From NCBI RefSeq assembly GCF_039523735.1, contig NZ_BAAAFW010000025.1:62001-126000 (forward strand): 64,000 bases of DNA, read 5' to 3'. Under the pieces are notes generated by a model that saw only the letters and a list, made by a program, of their open reading frames with translations, was not told where the DNA came from and did not search any database. This DNA is from Tatumella punctata (lineage in GTDB: Bacteria; Pseudomonadota; Gammaproteobacteria; Enterobacterales; Enterobacteriaceae). A program made the position numbers and the translations under genes. This document shows positions 62,783 to 64,000 of the stretch, one piece after another. Within the stretch, counting starts at the first letter, position 1. The number at the start of each line of letters is the position of its first letter.

Positions 62783-64000
62783 ATGAATCTTACCGAACTA
62801 AAAAACACGCCGGTGTCTGAGCTGATTACTCTCGGCGAAAAAATGGGGTTGGAAAACCTCGCGCGTATGCGCAAACAGGACATTATTTTCGCCATCCTTA
62901 AGCAGCATGCCAAAAGTGGCGAAGACATCTTTGGTGATGGTGTACTGGAAATATTACAGGATGGATTTGGTTTCCTCCGTTCTGCAGACAGTTCTTACCT
63001 TGCCGGTCCTGATGATATTTATGTTTCGCCAAGCCAAATCCGCCGCTTTAACCTGCGGACAGGTGATACCATCGCCGGAAAAATTCGTCCGCCGAAAGAA
63101 GGCGAGCGTTATTTTGCGTTGCTGAAAGTTAACGAAGTTAACTATGACAAGCCGGAAAACGCCCGTAATAAAATTCTGTTCGAAAACCTGACACCGCTGC
63201 ACGCCAACAATCGCTTACGTATGGAGCGTGGTAACGGTTCTACTGAAGATATTACCGCCCGTGTGCTGGATCTGGCCTCGCCAATCGGTCGTGGTCAGCG
63301 CGGACTGATTGTTGCTCCGCCAAAAGCGGGTAAAACCATGCTGTTGCAGAATATCGCTCAGAGCCTGGCTTACAACTACCCTGATTGTGAGCTGATGGTG
63401 CTGCTGATTGATGAACGTCCGGAAGAAGTGACCGAGATGCAGCGTCTGGTGAAAGGTGAAGTCGTTGCTTCCACCTTTGATGAGCCGGCATCCCGCCACG
63501 TTCAGGTCGCAGAAATGGTGATCGAAAAGGCCAAGCGTCTGGTTGAACACAAAAAAGATGTCATTATCCTGCTGGACTCAATTACCCGTCTGGCCCGTGC
63601 CTATAACACCGTCGTACCTGCGTCCGGTAAAGTACTTACCGGCGGTGTTGATGCTAACGCCCTGCATCGTCCGAAGCGTTTCTTCGGGGCAGCACGTAAT
63701 GTGGAAGAGGGCGGCAGCCTGACTATCATTGCGACTGCACTGGTAGATACCGGCTCTAAAATGGATGAAGTTATCTATGAAGAGTTCAAAGGTACCGGTA
63801 ATATGGAATTACACCTGTCGCGTAAAATTGCTGAGAAGCGTGTGTTCCCTGCGATAGATTACAACCGTTCAGGTACCCGTAAAGAAGAACTGCTGACCAC
63901 GCCGGAAGAGCTGCAGAAAATGTGGATCCTGCGTAAAATTATCCACCCGATGGGTGAGATTGATGCTATGGAGTTCCTGATCAACAAACTGGCGATGACC
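62783..64000 (+). CDS. rho: Transcription termination factor Rho (3' end outside window)
   Basis: 406 codons are present from the ATG at 62783 (MNLTELKNTPVSELI); by comparison with the 419-residue E. coli protein about 13 residues are missing beyond 64000. The RNA-binding cold-shock domain with GFGFLRS near 61, Walker A APPKAGKTM near 178, the Walker B segment VIILLDSITRLARAYNT near 260 and the Q/R loops (EEGGSLTIIATALVDTGSKMDE) are all intact. Hexameric RNA-dependent ATPase that ends transcription. The ribosome site is weak. Confidence 0.98.
   Translation, partial: MNLTELKNTPVSELITLGEKMGLENLARMRKQDIIFAILKQHAKSGEDIFGDGVLEILQDGFGFLRSADSSYLAGPDDIYVSPSQIRRFNLRTGDTIAGKIRPPKEGERYFALLKVNEVNYDKPENARNKILFENLTPLHANNRLRMERGNGSTEDITARVLDLASPIGRGQRGLIVAPPKAGKTMLLQNIAQSLAYNYPDCELMVLLIDERPEEVTEMQRLVKGEVVASTFDEPASRHVQVAEMVIEKAKRLVEHKKDVIILLDSITRLARAYNTVVPASGKVLTGGVDANALHRPKRFFGAARNVEEGGSLTIIATALVDTGSKMDEVIYEEFKGTGNMELHLSRKIAEKRVFPAIDYNRSGTRKEELLTTPEELQKMWILRKIIHPMGEIDAMEFLINKLAMT

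Overview
The window is chromosomal DNA of a gammaproteobacterium of the order Enterobacterales. The right half carries glyQS, sodA, yibL, yiaF, eptB, a proM-type tRNA, yhjK-yhjJ, ppiC-rep, gppA-rhlB, trxA and rho, all very close to the enteric versions. An Erwiniaceae-like genus such as Tatumella or Pantoea would fit, but the genus cannot be fixed from this sequence. Start codons were chosen from Shine-Dalgarno sites and family N-termini, so several are internal to the longest open frame.

Region 1 (1-11500): a ProP-like osmolyte symporter, then a minus-strand histidine decarboxylation island. In transcription order it holds an antiporter, PLP-dependent histidine decarboxylase (hdc), a second antiporter and a complete second histidyl-tRNA synthetase. 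After a terminator comes the most unusual gene of the window. It encodes a 613-residue fusion of an IS200/RAYT-type transposase domain that has lost its HUH histidines to a HisRS-like domain that has lost its catalytic signature residues. A hydroxypyruvate-isomerase-like gene and an N-formylglutamate-amidohydrolase-like gene follow. A near-consensus FNR box sits about 40 bp upstream of a predicted start site for the hdc operon, so anaerobic control is likely.

Region 2 (11500-37500): accessory metabolism. It holds a BisC-type molybdoenzyme, mtnB with a candidate MetJ operator, a secreted polygalacturonase (GH28), a yjiH-yjiG-M20 hydrolase operon, and a LysR regulator divergent from a VOC gene, pxpBC and an MHS transporter. 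It continues with an iron-chelate-type ABC importer, mmuPM under a second candidate MetJ operator, a LysR regulator divergent from an AroY/LpdC-like UbiD decarboxylase, yqgA, yehS, an AGE-family isomerase, an SDR dehydrogenase and a cupin gene that has lost its ATG.

Region 3 (37500-51500): glyQS, fdhD, a DeoR regulator divergent from a class III aminotransferase, sodA, a VirK/YbjX protein, yibL, an OprD porin, yiaF, a small HD hydrolase and eptB.

Region 4 (51550-53370): a proline tRNA followed by an 82-bp direct repeat that contains exactly the last 19 nt of the tRNA plus its terminator. About 1.4 kb of non-coding, hairpin-rich mosaic repeats comes next.

Region 5 (53370-64000): a PdeK/HmsP homologue that lacks its GGDEF domain, yhjJ, ppiC, rep, gppA, rhlB, trxA and rho, which runs off the window end.
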